From contig CM072869.1 of the NCBI GenBank assembly GCA_036937835.1, forward strand, positions 24,133,001-24,197,000: DNA of 64,000 bases, in the 5' to 3' direction. The notes under the pieces are model-generated. The model ran no database searches. It saw only the letters and a program-made list of their open reading frames with translations, and was not told the DNA's origin. Source of the stretch: Pampus argenteus. Taxonomy: Eukaryota; Chordata; Actinopteri; Scombriformes; Stromateidae. Below, piece by piece: positions 47,101 to 60,400 of this stretch (positions are counted from its first letter, which is position 1; each line of letters starts with the position of its first letter). Position numbers and translations under genes: made by a program.

Positions 47101-50100
47101 TTGGCCTGAGAGAAAGTTATTTTTACAAATGTTACAGTAAAAGCTGCAGGAAGCATTCAGAAGTGAGTTTTTTGCTCCCAATCATTAGAAATCAGTTACT
47201 TGTTGATGGCAAACATGGTTTTGATTGTAAAATATTGCTCCTTGTTTAAGAAAAACTGTAGTTGTCAGTTTTGGCCTGAGAGAAAGCTATTTTTTACAAA
47301 TGTTACAGTAAAAGCTGCAGGAAGCATTCAGAAGTGAGTTTTTTGCTCCTAATCATTAGAAATCAGTTACTTGTTGATGGCAAACATGGTTTTGATTGAA
47401 AATATTGCTCCTTGTTTAAGAAAAACTGTAGTTGTCAGCTTTGGCCTTCTCTCGCTGAGAGAAAGCTATTTTTAAAATGTTACAGTAAAAGCTGCAGGAA
47501 GCTCTCAGAAGTGAGTTTTTTGGTTCTAATCATTAGAAATCAGTTACTTGTTGATGGCAAACATGGTTTTGATTGAAAATATTGCTCCTTGTTTAAGAAA
47601 AACTGTAGTTGTCAGTTTTGGCCTGAGAGAAAGCTATTTTTACAAATGTTACAGTAAAAGCTGCAGGAAGCTCTCAGAAGTAAGTTTTTCGGTCCTAATC
47701 ATTAGAAATCAGTTACTTGTTGATGGCAAACATGGTTTTGATTGAAAATATTGCTCCTTGTTTAAGAAAAACTGTAGTTGTCAGTTTTGGCCTGAGAGAA
47801 AGCTATTTTTACAAATGTTACAGTAAAAGCTGCAGGAAGCTCTCAGAAGTGAGTTTTTTGGTCCTAATCATTAGAAATCAGTTACTTGTTGATGGCAAAC
47901 ATGATTTTGATTGAAAATATTGCTCCTTGTTTAAGAAAAACTGTAGTTGTCAGTTTTGGCCTTCTCTCCCTGAGAGAAAGCTATTTTTAAAATGTTACAG
48001 TAAAAGCTGCAGGAAGCTCTCAGAAGTGAGTTTTTTGGTCCTAATCATTAGAAATCAGTTACTTGTTGATGGCAAACATGGTTTTGATTGAAAATATTGC
48101 TCCTTGTTTAAGAAAAACTGTAGTTGTCAGTTTTGGCCTTCTCTCGCTGAGAGAAAGCTATTTTTAAAATGTTACAGTAAAAGCTGCAGGAAGCTCTCAG
48201 AAGTGAGTTTTTTGGTCCTAATCATTAGAAATCAGTTACTTGTTGATGGCAAACATGGTTTTGATTGAAAATATTGCTCCTTGTTTAAGAAAAACTGTAG
48301 TTGTCAGTTTTGGCCTGAGAGAAAGCTATATTTACAAATGTTACAGTAAAAGCTGCAGGAAGCTCTCAGAAGTGAGTTTTTTGGTCCTAATCATTAGAAA
48401 TAAGTTACTTGTTGATGGCAAACATGATTTTGATTGTAAATATTGCTCCTTGTTTAAGAAAAACTGTAGTTGTTAGTTTTGGCCTGAGAGAAAGCTATTT
48501 TTACAAATGTTACAGTAAAAGCTGCAGGAAGCTCTCAGAAGTGAGTTTTTTGGTCCTAATCATTAGAAATCAGTTACTTGTTGATGGCAAACATGGTTTT
48601 GATTGTAAAATATTGCTCCTTGTTTAAGAAAAACTGTAGTTGTCAGTTTTGGCCTGAGAGAAAGCTATATTTACAAATGTTACAGTAAAAGCTGCAGGAA
48701 GCTCTCAGAAGTGAGTTTTGGTCCTAATCATTAGAAATCAGTTACTTGTTGATGGCAAACATGGTTTTGATTGAAAATATTGCTCCTTGTTTAAGAAAAA
48801 CTGTAGTTGTCAGTTTTGGCCTGAGAGAAAGCTATATTTACAAATGTTACAGTAAAAGCTGCAGGAAGCTCTCAGAAGTGAGTTTTTTGGTCCTAATCAT
48901 TAGAAATAAGTTACTTGTTGATGGCAAACATGATTTTGATTGTAAATATTGCTCCTTGTTTAAGAAAAACTGTAGTTGTTAGTTTTGGCCTGAGAGAAAG
49001 CTATTTTTACAAATGTTACAGTAAAAGCTGCAGGAAGCTCTCAGAAGTGAGTTTTTTGGTCCTAATCATTAGAAATCAGTTACTTGTTGATGGCAAACAT
49101 GGTTTTGATTGAAAATATTGCTCCTTGTTTAAGAAAAACTGTAGTTGTCAGTTTTGGCCTGAGAGAAAGCTATATTTACAAATGTTACAGTAAAAGCTGC
49201 AGGAAGCTCTCAGAAGTGAGTTTTGGTCCTAATCATTAGAAATCAGTTACTTGTTGATGGCAAACATGGTTTTGATTGAAAATATTGCTCCTTGTTTAAG
49301 AAAAACTGTAGTTGTCAGCTTTGGCCTTCTCTCGCTGAGAGAAAGCTATTTTTAAAATGTTACAGTAAAAGCTGCAGGAAGCTCTCAGAAGTGAGTTTTT
49401 TGGTCCTAATCATTAGAAATCAGTTACTTGTTGATGGCAAACATGGTTTTGATTGAAAATATTGCTCCTTGTTTAAGAAAAACTGTAGTTGTCAGTTTTG
49501 GCCTGAGAGAAAGCTATTTTTACAAATGTTACAGTAAAAGCTGCAGGAAGCTCTCAGAAGTGAGTTTTTTGGTCCTAATCATTAGAAATCAGTTACTTGT
49601 TGATGGCAAACATGGTTTTGATTGAAAATATTGCTCCTTGTTTAAGAAAAACTGTAGTTGTCAGTTTTGGCCTGAGAGAAAGCTATTTTTACAAATGTTA
49701 CAGTAAAAGCTGCAGGAAGCATTCAGAAGTGAGTTTTTTGCTCCCAATCATTAGAAATCAGTTACTTGTTGATGGCAAACATGGTTTTGATTGTAAAATA
49801 TTGCTCCTTGTTTAAGAAAAACTGTAGTTGTCAGTTTTGGCCTGAGAGAAAGCTATTTTTACAAATGTTACAGTAAAAGCTGCAGGAAGCATTCAGAAGT
49901 GAGTTTTTTGCTCCTAATCATTAGAAATCCGTTACTTGTTGATGGCAAACATGGTTTTGATTGAAAATATTGCTCCTTGTTTAAGAAAAACTGTAGTTGT
50001 CAGCTTTGGCCTTCTCTCGCTGAGAGAAAGCTATTTTTAAAATGTTACAGTAAAAGCTGCAGGAAGCTCTCAGAAGTGAGTTTTTTGGTCCTAATCATTA

Positions 50101-50688
50101 GAAATCAGTTACTTGTTGATGGCAAACATGGTTTTGATTGAAAATATTGCTCCTTGTTTAAGAAAAACTGTAGTTGTCAGTTTTGGCCTGAGAGAAAGCT
50201 ATTTTTACAAATGTTACAGTAAAAGCTGCAGGAAGCTCTCAGAAGTGAGTTTTTTGGTCCTAATCATTAGAAATCAGTTACTTGTTGATGGCAAACATGG
50301 TTTTGATTGAAAATATTGCTCCTTGTTTAAGAAAAACTGTAGTTGTCAGTTTTGGCCTGAGAGAAAGTTATTTTTACAAATGTTACAGTAAAAGCTGCAG
50401 GAAGCATTCAGAAGTGAGTTTTTTGCTCCCAATCATTAGAAATCAGTTACTTGTTGATGGCAAACATGGTTTTGATTGTAAAATATTGCTCCTTGTTTAA
50501 GAAAAACTGTAGTTGTCAGTTTTGGCCTGAGAGAAAGCTATTTTTTACAAATGTTACAGTAAAAGCTGCAGGAAGCATTCAGAAGTGAGTTTTTTGCTCC
50601 TAATCATTAGAAATCAGTTACTTGTTGATGGCAAACATGGTTTTGATTGAAAATATTGCTCCTTGTTTAAGAAAAACTGTAGTTGTCA
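44115..50688 (+). repeat. 3,251-bp segmental tandem repeat, two copies
   Basis: Copies run about 44,115-47,365 and 47,366-50,616, with homology continuing to about 50,688. Markers at offset 3,251: GGTTCTAATC (44,272 and 47,523), GTAAGTTTTTCGG (about 44,430 and 47,681), CTCTCCCTGAGAG (about 44,714 and 47,965), AGAAAGTTATT (about 47,113 and 50,364) and a six-T run CTATTTTTTAC (about 47,287 and 50,538). Each copy contains a 506-bp and a 685-bp tandem pair, so the structure is nested. Confidence 0.92.
44989..46000 (+). repeat. 506-bp three-monomer repeat, two copies
   Basis: Monomer starts 44,989/45,495 and 45,158/45,664 lie 506 bp apart (169, 170, 167). The pair AGCTATATTTAC followed by ATGATTTTGATTGTAAAT defines it. 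The duplicated counterpart is at 48,240-49,250. Confidence 0.83.
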
Positions 50689-52329
50689 GTTTTGGCCTGA
50701 GAGAAAGCTATTTTTACAAATGTTACAGTAAAAGCTGCAGGAAGCTCTCAGAAGTGAGTTTTTTGGTCCTAATCATTAGAAATCAGTTACTTGTTGATGG
50801 CAAACATGGTTTTGATTGAAAATATTGCTCCTTGTTTAAGAAAAACTGTAGTTGTCAGTTTTGGCCTGAGAGAAAGCTATTTTTACAAATGTTACAGTAA
50901 AAGCTGCAGGAAGCTCTCAGAAGTGAGTTTTTTGGTCCTAATCATTAGAAATCAGTTACTTGTTGATGGCAAACATGGTTTTGATTGAAAATGTTGCTCC
51001 TTGTTTAAGAAAAACTGTAGTTGTCAGTTTTGGCCTGAGAGAAAGCTATATTTACAAATGTTACAGTAAAAGCTGCAGGAAGCTCTCAGAAGTGAGTTTT
51101 TTGGTCCTAATCATTAGAAATAAGTTACTTGTTGATGGCAAACATGATTTTGATTGTAAATATTGCTCCTTGTTTAAGAAAAACTGTAGTTGTTAGTTTT
51201 GGCCTGAGAGAAAGCTATTTTTACAAATGTTACAGTAAAAGCTGCAGGAAGCTCTCAGAAGTGAGTTTTTTGGTCCTAATCATTAGAAATCAGTTACTTG
51301 TTGATGGCAAACATGGTTTTGATTGAAAATATTGCTCCTTGTTTAAGAAAAACTGTAGTTGTCAGTTTTGGCCTGAGAGAAAGCTATTTTTACAAATGTT
51401 ACAGTAAAAGCTGCAGGAAGCATTCAGAAGTGAGTTTTTTTGCTCCTAATCATTAGAAATCCGTTACTTGTTGATGGCAAACATGGTTTTGATTGAAAAT
51501 ATTGCTCCTTGTTTAAGAAAAACTGTAGTTGTCAGCTTTGGCCTTCTCTCGCTGAGAGAAAGATATTTTTAAAATGTTACAGTAAAAGCTGCAGGAAGCT
51601 CTCAGAAGTGAGTTTTTTGGTCCTAATCATTAGAAATCAGTTACTTGTTGATGGCAAACATGGTTTTGATTGAAAATATTGCTCCTTGTTTAAGAAAAAC
51701 TGTAGTTGTCAGTTTTGGCCTGAGAGAAAGCTATTTTTACAAATGTTACAGTAAAAGCTGCAGGAAGCTCTCAGAAGTGAGTTTTTTGGTCCTAATCATT
51801 AGAAATCAGTTACTTGTTGATGGCAAACATGGTTTTGATTGAAAATATTGCTCCTTGTTTAAGAAAAACTGTAGTTGTCAGTTTTGGCCTGAGAGAAAGC
51901 TATTTTTACAAATGTTACAGTAAAAGCTGCAGGAAGCATTCAGAAGTGAGTTTTTTGCTCCTAATCATTAGAAATCAGTTACTTGTTGATGGCAAACATG
52001 GTTTTGATTGTAAAATATTGCTCCTTGTTTAAGAAAAACTGTAGTTGTCAGTTTTGGCCTTCTCTCGCTGAGAGAAAGCTATTTTTAAAATGTTACAGTA
52101 AAAGCTGCAGGAAGCTCTCAGAAGTGAGTTTTTTGGTCCTAATCATTAGAAATCAGTTACTTGTTGATGGCAAACATGGTTTTGATTGAAAATATTGCTC
52201 CTTGTTTAAGAAAAACTGTAGTTGTCAGTTTTGGCCTGAGAGAAAGCTATTTTTACAAATGTTACAGTAAAAGCTGCAGGAAGCTCTCAGAAGTAAGTTT
52301 TTCGGTCCTAATCATTAGAAATCAGTTAC
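50689..52329 (+). repeat. A/B monomers between larger repeats
   Basis: A and B monomers without a clean internal repeat. One monomer has GAAAATGTTGCTCC (about 50,988), a change otherwise found in class D. One has a seven-T run (GAGTTTTTTTGCTCC, about 51,435). From 52,161 the GTAAGTTTTTCGG marker of the 3,251-bp unit reappears, at offset 4,613 from its second copy. Confidence 0.8.
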
Positions 52330-53610
52330 TTGTTGATGGCAAACATGGTTTTGATTGAAAATATTGCTCCTTGTTTAAGAAAAACTGTAGTTGTCAGTTT
52401 TGGCCTGAGAGAAAGCTATTTTTACAAATGTTACAGTAAAAGCTGCAGGAAGCTCTCAGAAGTGAGTTTTTTGGTCCTAATCATTAGAAATCAGTTACTT
52501 GTTGATGGCAAACATGATTTTGATTGAAAATATTGCTCCTTGTTTAAGAAAAACTGTAGTTGTCAGTTTTGGCCTTCTCTCCCTGAGAGAAAGCTATTTT
52601 TAAAATGTTACAGTAAAAGCTGCAGGAAGCTCTCAGAAGTGAGTTTTTTGGTCCTAATCATTAGAAATCAGTTACTTGTTGATGGCAAACATGGTTTTGA
52701 TTGAAAATATTGCTCCTTGTTTAAGAAAAACTGTAGTTGTCAGTTTTGGCCTGAGAGAAAGCTATTTTTACAAATGTTACAGTAAAAGCTGCAGGAAGCT
52801 CTCAGAAGTGAGTGTTTTGGTCCTAATCATTAGAAATCAGTTACTTGTTGATGGCAAACATGGTTTTGATTGTAAAATATTGCTCCTTGTTTAAGAAAAA
52901 CTGTAGTTGTCAGTTTTGGCCTTCTCTCGCTGAGAGAAAGCTATTTTTAAAATGTTACAGTAAAAGCTGCAGGAAGCTCTCAGAAGTGAGTTTTTTGGTC
53001 CTAATCATTAGAAATCAGTTACTTGTTGATGGCAAACATGGTTTTGATTGAAAATATTGCTCCTTGTTTAAGAAAAACTGTAGTTGTCAGTTTTGGCCTG
53101 AGAGAAAGCTATTTTTACAAATGTTACAGTAAAAGCTGCAGGAAGCTCTCAGAAGTGAGTTTTTTGGTCCTAATCATTAGAAATCAGTTACTTGTTGATG
53201 GCAAACATGATTTTGATTGAAAATATTGCTCCTTGTTTAAGAAAAACTGTAGTTGTCAGTTTTGGCCTTCTCTCCCTGAGAGAAAGCTATTTTTAAAATG
53301 TTACAGTAAAAGCTGCAGGAAGCTCTCAGAAGTGAGTTTTTTGGTCCTAATCATTAGAAATCAGTTACTTGTTGATGGCAAACATGGTTTTGATTGAAAA
53401 TATTGCTCCTTGTTTAAGAAAAACTGTAGTTGTCAGTTTTGGCCTGAGAGAAAGCTATTTTTACAAATGTTACAGTAAAAGCTGCAGGAAGCTCTCAGAA
53501 GTGAGTGTTTTGGTCCTAATCATTAGAAATCAGTTACTTGTTGATGGCAAACATGGTTTTGATTGTAAAATATTGCTCCTTGTTTAAGAAAAACTGTAGT
53601 TGTCAGTTTT
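52330..53610 (+). repeat. 693-bp four-monomer repeat, about two copies
   Basis: Monomers 169, 177, 169, 178 bp from 52,330 and again from 53,023. Markers at offset 693: ATGATTTTGATTG (about 52,514 and 53,207), CTCTCCCTGAGAG (about 52,579 and 53,272) and GTGAGTGTTTTGG (about 52,809 and 53,502). Confidence 0.87.
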
Positions 53611-54483
53611 GGCCTGAGAGAAAGCTATTTTTACAAATGTTACAGTAAAAGCTGCAGGAAGCATTCAGAAGTGAGTTTTTTGCTCCTAATCATTAGAAAT
53701 CAGTTACTTGTTGATGGCAAACATGGTTTTGATTGAAAATATTGCTCCTTGTTTAAGAAAAACTGTAGTTGTCAGCTTTGGCCTTCTCTCGCTGAGAGAA
53801 AGCTATTTTTAAAATGTTACAGTAAAAGCTGCAGGAAGCTCTCAGAAGTGAGTTTTTTGCTCCTAATCATTAGAAATCAGTTACTTGTTGATGGCAAACA
53901 TGGTTTTGATTGAAAATATTGCTCTTTGTTTAAGAAAAACTGTAGTTGTCAGTTTTGGCCTGAGAGAAAGCTATTTTTACAAATGTTACAGTAAAAGCTG
54001 CAGGAAGCATTCAGAAGTGAGTTTTTTGCTCCTAATCATTAGAAATCCGTTACTTGTTGATGGCAAACATGGTTTTGATTGAAATATTGCTCCTTGTTTA
54101 AGAAAAACTGTAGTTGTCAGCTTTGGCCTTCTCTCGCTGAGAGAAAGCTATTTATAAAATGTTACAGTAAAAGCTGCAGGAAGCTCTCAGAAGTGAGTTT
54201 TTTGGTCCTAATCATTAGAAATCAGTTACTTGTTGATGGCAAACATGGTTTTGATTGAAAATATTGCTCCTTGTTTAAGAAAAACTGTAGTTGTCAGTTT
54301 TGGCCTTCTCTCGCTGAGAGAAAGCTATTTTTAAAATGTTACAGTAAAAGCTGCAGGAAGCTCTCAGAAGTGAGTTTTTTGGTCCTAATCATTAGAAATC
54401 AGTTACTTGTTGATGGCAAACATGGTTTTGATTGAAAATATTGCTCCTTGTTTAAGAAAAACTGTAGTTGTCAGTTTTGGCCT

Positions 54484-57400
54484 GAGAGAAAGCTATTTTT
54501 ACAAATGTTACAGTAAAAGCTGCAGGAAGCTCTCAGAAGTGAGTTTTTTGCTCTTAATCATTAGAAATCAGTTACTTGTTGATGGCAAACATGGTTTTGT
54601 TTGAAAATATTGCTCCTTGTTTAAGAAAAACTATAGTTGTCAGTTTTGGGCTTCTCTCGCCGAGAGAAAGCTATTTTTACAAATGTTAGAATAAAAGCTG
54701 CAGGAAGCTCTCAGAAGTGAGTTATTTGCTCCTAATCATTAGAAATCAGTTACTTGTTGATGGCAAACATGGTTTTGATTGAAAATGTTGCTCCTTCTTT
54801 AAGAAAAACTATAGTTGTCAGTTTTGGGCTTCTCTCGCCGAGAGAAAGCTATTTTTACAAATGTTACAGTAAAACCTGCAGAAAGCTCTCTGAAGTGAAT
54901 TTTTTGGTCCTAATCATTAGAAATTAGTTTCTTGTTGATGGCAAACATGGTTTTGATTGAAAATATTGGTCCTTGTTTAAGAAAAACTATAGTTGTCAGT
55001 TTTGGGCTTCTCTCGCCGAGAGAAAGCTATTTTTACAAATGTTACAGTAAAAGCTGCAGGAAGCTCTCAGAAGTGAGTTTTTTGGTCCTAATCATTAGAA
55101 ATCACTTACTTGTTAATGGCAAACATGGTTTTGATTGAAAATATTGGTCCTTGTTTAAGAAAAACTATAGTTGTCAGTTTTGGGCTTCTCTCGCCGAGAG
55201 AAAGCTATTTTTACAAATGTTACAGTAAAAGCTGCAGGAAGCTCTCAGAAGTGAGTTTTTTGCTCTTAATCATTAGAAATCAGTTACTTGTTGATGGCAA
55301 ACATGGTTTTGTTTGAAAATATTGCTCCTTGTTTAAGAAAAACTATAGTTGTCAGTTTTGGGCTTCTCTCGCCGAGAGAAAGCTATTTTTACAAATGTTA
55401 CAGTAAAAGCTGCAGGAAGCTCTCAGAAGTGAGTTTTTTGCTCTTAATCATTAGAAATCAGTTACTTGTTGATGGCAAACATGGTTTTGTTTGAAAATAT
55501 TGCTCCTTGTTTAAGAAAAACTATAGTTGTCAGTTTTGGGCTTCTCTCGCCGAGAGAAAGCTATTTTTACAAATGTTAGAATAAAGGCTGCAGGAAGCTC
55601 TCAGAAGTGAGTTATTTGCTCCTAATCATTAGAAATCAGTTACTTGTTGATGGCAAACATGGTTTTGATTGAAAATGTTGCTCCTTCTTTAAGAAAAACT
55701 ATAGTTGTCAGTTTTGGGCTTCTCTCGCCGAGAGAAAGCTATTTTTACAAATGTTACAGTAAAACCTGCAGAAAGCTCTCTGAAGTGAATTTTTTGGTCC
55801 TAATCATTAGAAATTAGTTTCTTGTTGATGGCAAACATGGTTTTGTTTGAAAATATTGCTCCTTGTTTAAGAAAAACTATAGTTGTCAGTTTTGGGCTTC
55901 TCTCGCCGAGAGAAAGCTATTTTTACAAATGTTACAGTAAAAGCTGCAGGAAGCTCTCAGAAGTGAGTTTTTTGGTCCTAATCATTAGAAATCAGTTACT
56001 TGTTGATGGCAAACATGGTTTTGTTTGAAAATATTGCTCCTTGTTTAAGAAAAACTATAGTTGTCAGTTTTGGGCTTCTCTCGCCGAGAGAAAGCTATTT
56101 TTACAAATGTTACAGTAAAAGCTGCAGGAAGCTCTCAGAAGTGAGTTTTTTGGTCCTAATCATTAGAAATCAGTTACTTGTTAATGGCAAACATGGTTTT
56201 GATTGAAAATATTGCTCCTTGTTTAAGAAAAACTATAGTTGTCAGTTTTGGGCTTCTCTCGCCGAGAGAAAGCTATTTTTACAAATGTTACAGTAAAAGC
56301 TGCAGGAAGCTCTCAGAAGTGAGTTTTTTGCTCTTAATCATTAGAAATCAGTTACTTGTTGATGGCAAACATGGGTTTGTTTGAAAATATTGCTCCTTGT
56401 TTAAGAAAAACTATAGTTGTCAGTTTTGGGCTTCTCTCGCCGAGAGAAAGCTATTTTTACAAATGTTACAGTAAAAGCTGCAGGAAGCTCTCAGAAGTGA
56501 GTTTTTTGGTCCTAATCATTAGAAATCAGTTACTTGTTGATGGCAAACATGGTTTTGTTTGAAAATATTGCTCCTTGTTTAAGAAAAACTATAGTTGTCA
56601 GTTTTGGGCTTCTCTCGCCGAGAGAAAGCTATTTTTACAAATGTTACAGTAAAAGCTGCAGGAAGCTCTCAGAAGTGAGTTTTTTGGTCCTAATCATTAG
56701 AAATCAGTTACTTGTTGATGGCAAACATGGTTTTGATTGAAAATATTGCTCCTTCTTTAAGAAAAACTATAGTTGTCAGTTTTGGGCTTCTCTCGCCGAG
56801 AGAAAGCTATTTTTACAAATGTTACAGTAAAACCTGCAGAAAGCTCTCTGAAGTGAGTTTTTTGGTCCTAATCATTAGAAATTAGTTTCTTGTTGATGGC
56901 AAACATGGTTTTGATTGAAAATATTGCTCCTTGTTTAAGAAAAACTATAGTTGTCAGTTTTGGGCTTCTCTCGCCGAGAGAAAGCTATTTTTACAAATGT
57001 TAGAATAAAAGCTGCAGGAAGCTCTCAGAAGTGAGTTATTTGCTCCTAATCATTAGAAATCAGTTACTTGTTGATGGCAAACATGGTTTTGATTGAAAAT
57101 GTTGCTCCTTCTTTAAGAAAAACTATAGTTGTCAGTTTTGGGCTTCTCTCGCGGAGAGAAAGCTATTTTTACAAATGTTACAGTAAAACCTGCAGAAAGC
57201 TCTCTGAAGTGAATTTTTTGGTCCTAATCATTAGAAATTAGTTTCTTGTTGATGGCAAACATGGTTTTGTTTGAAAATATTGCTCCTTGTTTAAGAAAAA
57301 CTATAGTTGTCAGTTTTGGGCTTCTCTCGCCGAGAGAAAGCTATTTTTACAAATGTTACAGTAAAAGCTGCAGGAAGCTCTCAGAAGTGAGTTTTTTGGT

Positions 57401-60400
57401 CCTAATCATTAGAAATCAGTTACTTGTTGATGGCAAACATGGTTTTGTTTGAAAATATTGCTCCTTGTTTAAGAAAAACTATAGTTGTCAGTTTTGGGCT
57501 TCTCTCGCCGAGAGAAAGCTATTTTTACAAATGTTACAGTAAAAGCTGCAGGAAGCTCTCAGAAGTGAGTTTTTTGGTCCTAATCATTAGAAATCAGTTA
57601 CTTGTTAATGGCAAACATGGTTTTGATTGAAAATATTGGTCCTTGTTTGAGAAAAACTATAGTTGTCAGTTTTGGGCTTCTCTCGCCGAGAGAAAGCTAT
57701 TTTTACAAATGTTACAGTAAAAGCTGCAGGAAGCTCTCAGAAGTGAATTTTTTGGTCCTAATGATTAGAAATTAGTTTCTTGTTGATGGCAAACATGGTT
57801 TTGATTGAAAATATTGGTCCTTGTTTAAGAAAAACTATAGTTGTCAGTTTTGGGCTTCTCTCGCCGAGAGAAAGCTATTTTTACAAATGTTACAGTAAAA
57901 GCTGCAGGAAGCTCTCAGAAGTGAGTTTTTTGCTCTTAATCATTAGAAATCAGTTACTTGTTGATGGCAAACATGGTTTTGTTTCAAAATATTGCTCCTT
58001 GTTTATGAAAAACTAGTTGTCAGTTTTGGGCTTCTCTCGCCAAGAGAAAGCTATTTTTACAAATGTTACAGTAAAAGCTGCAGGAAGCTCTCAGAAGTGA
58101 GTTTTTTGCTCCTAATCATTAGAAATCAGTTACTTCTTGATGGCAAACATGGTTTTGATTGAAAATATTGCTCCTTGTTTAAGAAAAACTATAGTTGTCA
58201 GTTTTGGCCTTCTCTCGCCGAGAGAAAGCTATTTTTACAAATGTTACAGTAAAAGCTGCAGGAAGCTCTCAGAAGTGAGTTTTTTAGTCCTAATCATTAG
58301 AAATCAGTTACTTGTTGATGGCAAACATGGTTTTGTTTGTAAATATTGCTCCTTGTTTAAGAAAAACTATAGTTGTCAGTTTTGGGCTTCTCTCGCCGAG
58401 AGAAAGCTATTTTTACAAATGTTACAGTAAAAGCTGCAGGAAGCTCTCAGAAGTGTGTTTTTTGGTCCTAATCATTAGAAATCAGTTACTTGTTGATGGC
58501 AAACATGGTTTTGATTGAAAATATTGGTCCTTGTTTAAGAAAAACTATAGTTGTCAGTTTTGGGCTTCTCTCGCCGAGAGAAAGCTATTTTTACAAATGT
58601 TACAGTAAAAGCTGCAGGAAGCTCTCAGAAGTGAGTTTTTTGCTCTTAATCATTAGAAATCAGTTACTTGTTGATGGCAAACATGGTTTTGTTTGAAAAT
58701 ATTGCTCCTTGTTTAAGAAAAACTATAGTTGTCAGTTTTGGGCTTCTCTCGCCGAGAGAAAGCTATTTTTGCAAATGTTACAGTAAAAGCTGCAGGAAGC
58801 TCTCAGAAGTGAGTTTTTTGGTCCTAATCATTAGAAATCAGTTACTTGTTGATGGCAAACATGGTTTTGATTGAAAATATTGCTCCTTGTTTAAGAAAAA
58901 CTATAGTTGTCAGTTTTGGGCTTCTCTCGCCGAGAGAAAGCTATTTTTACAAATGTTACAGTAAAAGCTGCAGGAAGCTCTCAGAAGTGAGTTTTTTGCT
59001 CCTAATCATTAGAAATCAGTTACTTGTTGATGGCAAACATGGTTTTGATTGAAAATATTGGTCCTTGTTTAAGAAAAACTATAGTTGTCAGTTTTGGGCT
59101 TCTCTCGCCGAGAGAAAGCTATTTTTACAAATGTTACAGTAAAAGCTGCAGGAAGCTCTCAGAAGTGAGTTTTTTGCTCTTAATCATTAGAAATCAGTTA
59201 CTTGTTGATGGCAAACATGGTTTTGTTTGAAAATATTGCTCCTTGTTTATGAAAAACTAGTTGTCAGTTTTGGGCTTCTCTCGCCAAGAGAAAGCTATTT
59301 TTACAAATGTTACAGTAAAAGCTGCAGGAAGCTCTCAGAAGTGAGTTTTTTGCTCCTAATCATTAGAAATCAGTTACTTCTTGATGGCAAACATGGTTTT
59401 GTTTGTAAATATTGCTCCTTGTTTAAGAAAAACTATAGTTGTCAGTTTTGGGCTTCTCTCGCCGAGAGAAAGCTATTTTTACAAATGTTACAGTAAAAGC
59501 TGCAGGAAGCTCTCAGAAGTGTGTTTTTTGGTCCTAATCATTAGAAATCAGTTACTTGTTGATGGCAAACATGGTTTTGATTGAAAATATTGGTCCTTGT
59601 TTAAGAAAAACTATAGTTGTCAGTTTTGGGCTTCTCTCGCCGAGAGAAAGCTATTTTTACAAATGTTACAGTAAAAGCTGCAGGAAGCTCTCAGAAGTGA
59701 GTTTTTTGCTCTTAATCATTAGAAATCAGTTACTTGTTGATGGCAAACATGGTTTTGTTTGAAAATATTGCTCCTTGTTTAAGAAAAACTATAGTTGTCA
59801 GTTTTGGGCTTCTCTCGCCGAGAGAAAGCTATTTTTGCAAATGTTACAGTAAAAGCTGCAGGAAGCTCTCAGAAGTGAGTTTTTTGGTCCTAATCATTAG
59901 AAATCAGTTACTTGTTGATGGCAAACATGGTTTTGATTGAAAATATTGCTCCTTGTTTAAGAAAAACTATAGTTGTCAGTTTTGGGCTTCTCTCGCCGAG
60001 AGAAAGCTATTTTTACAAATGTTACAGTAAAAGCTGCAGGAAGCTCTCAGAAGTGAGTTTTTTGCTCCTAATCATTAGAAATCAGTTACTTGTTGATGGC
60101 AAACATGGTTTTGATTGAAAATATTGCTCCTTGTTTAAGAAAAACTATAGTTGTCAGTTTTGGGCTTCTCTTGCCGAGAGAAAGCTATTTTTACAAATGT
60201 TACAGTAAATGCTGCAGGAAGCTCTCAGAAGTGAGTTTTTTGCTCCTAATCATTAGAAATCAGTTACTTGTTGATGGCAAACATGGTTTTGATTGAAAAT
60301 ATTGCTCCTTGTTTAAGAAAAACTGTAGTTGTCAGCTTTGGCCTTCTCTCGCTGAGAGAAAGCTATTTTTAAAATGTTACAGTAAAAGCTGCAGGAAGCT

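Larger units (their letters stand above)
37185..54484 (+). repeat. Long right-arm A/B domain
   Basis: Seventeen kilobases of class A and B monomers with 167- and 170-bp variants and no class D. Sub-variants include GCATTCAG, GATTGTAAAATATTG, ATGATTTTGATTG, GTTGTTAGTTTTGG, AGCTATATTTAC, CTCTCCCTGAGAG and TTTTTCGGTCC, whose distribution defines the nested repeats listed separately. No 159-bp monomer occurs. Confidence 0.92.
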
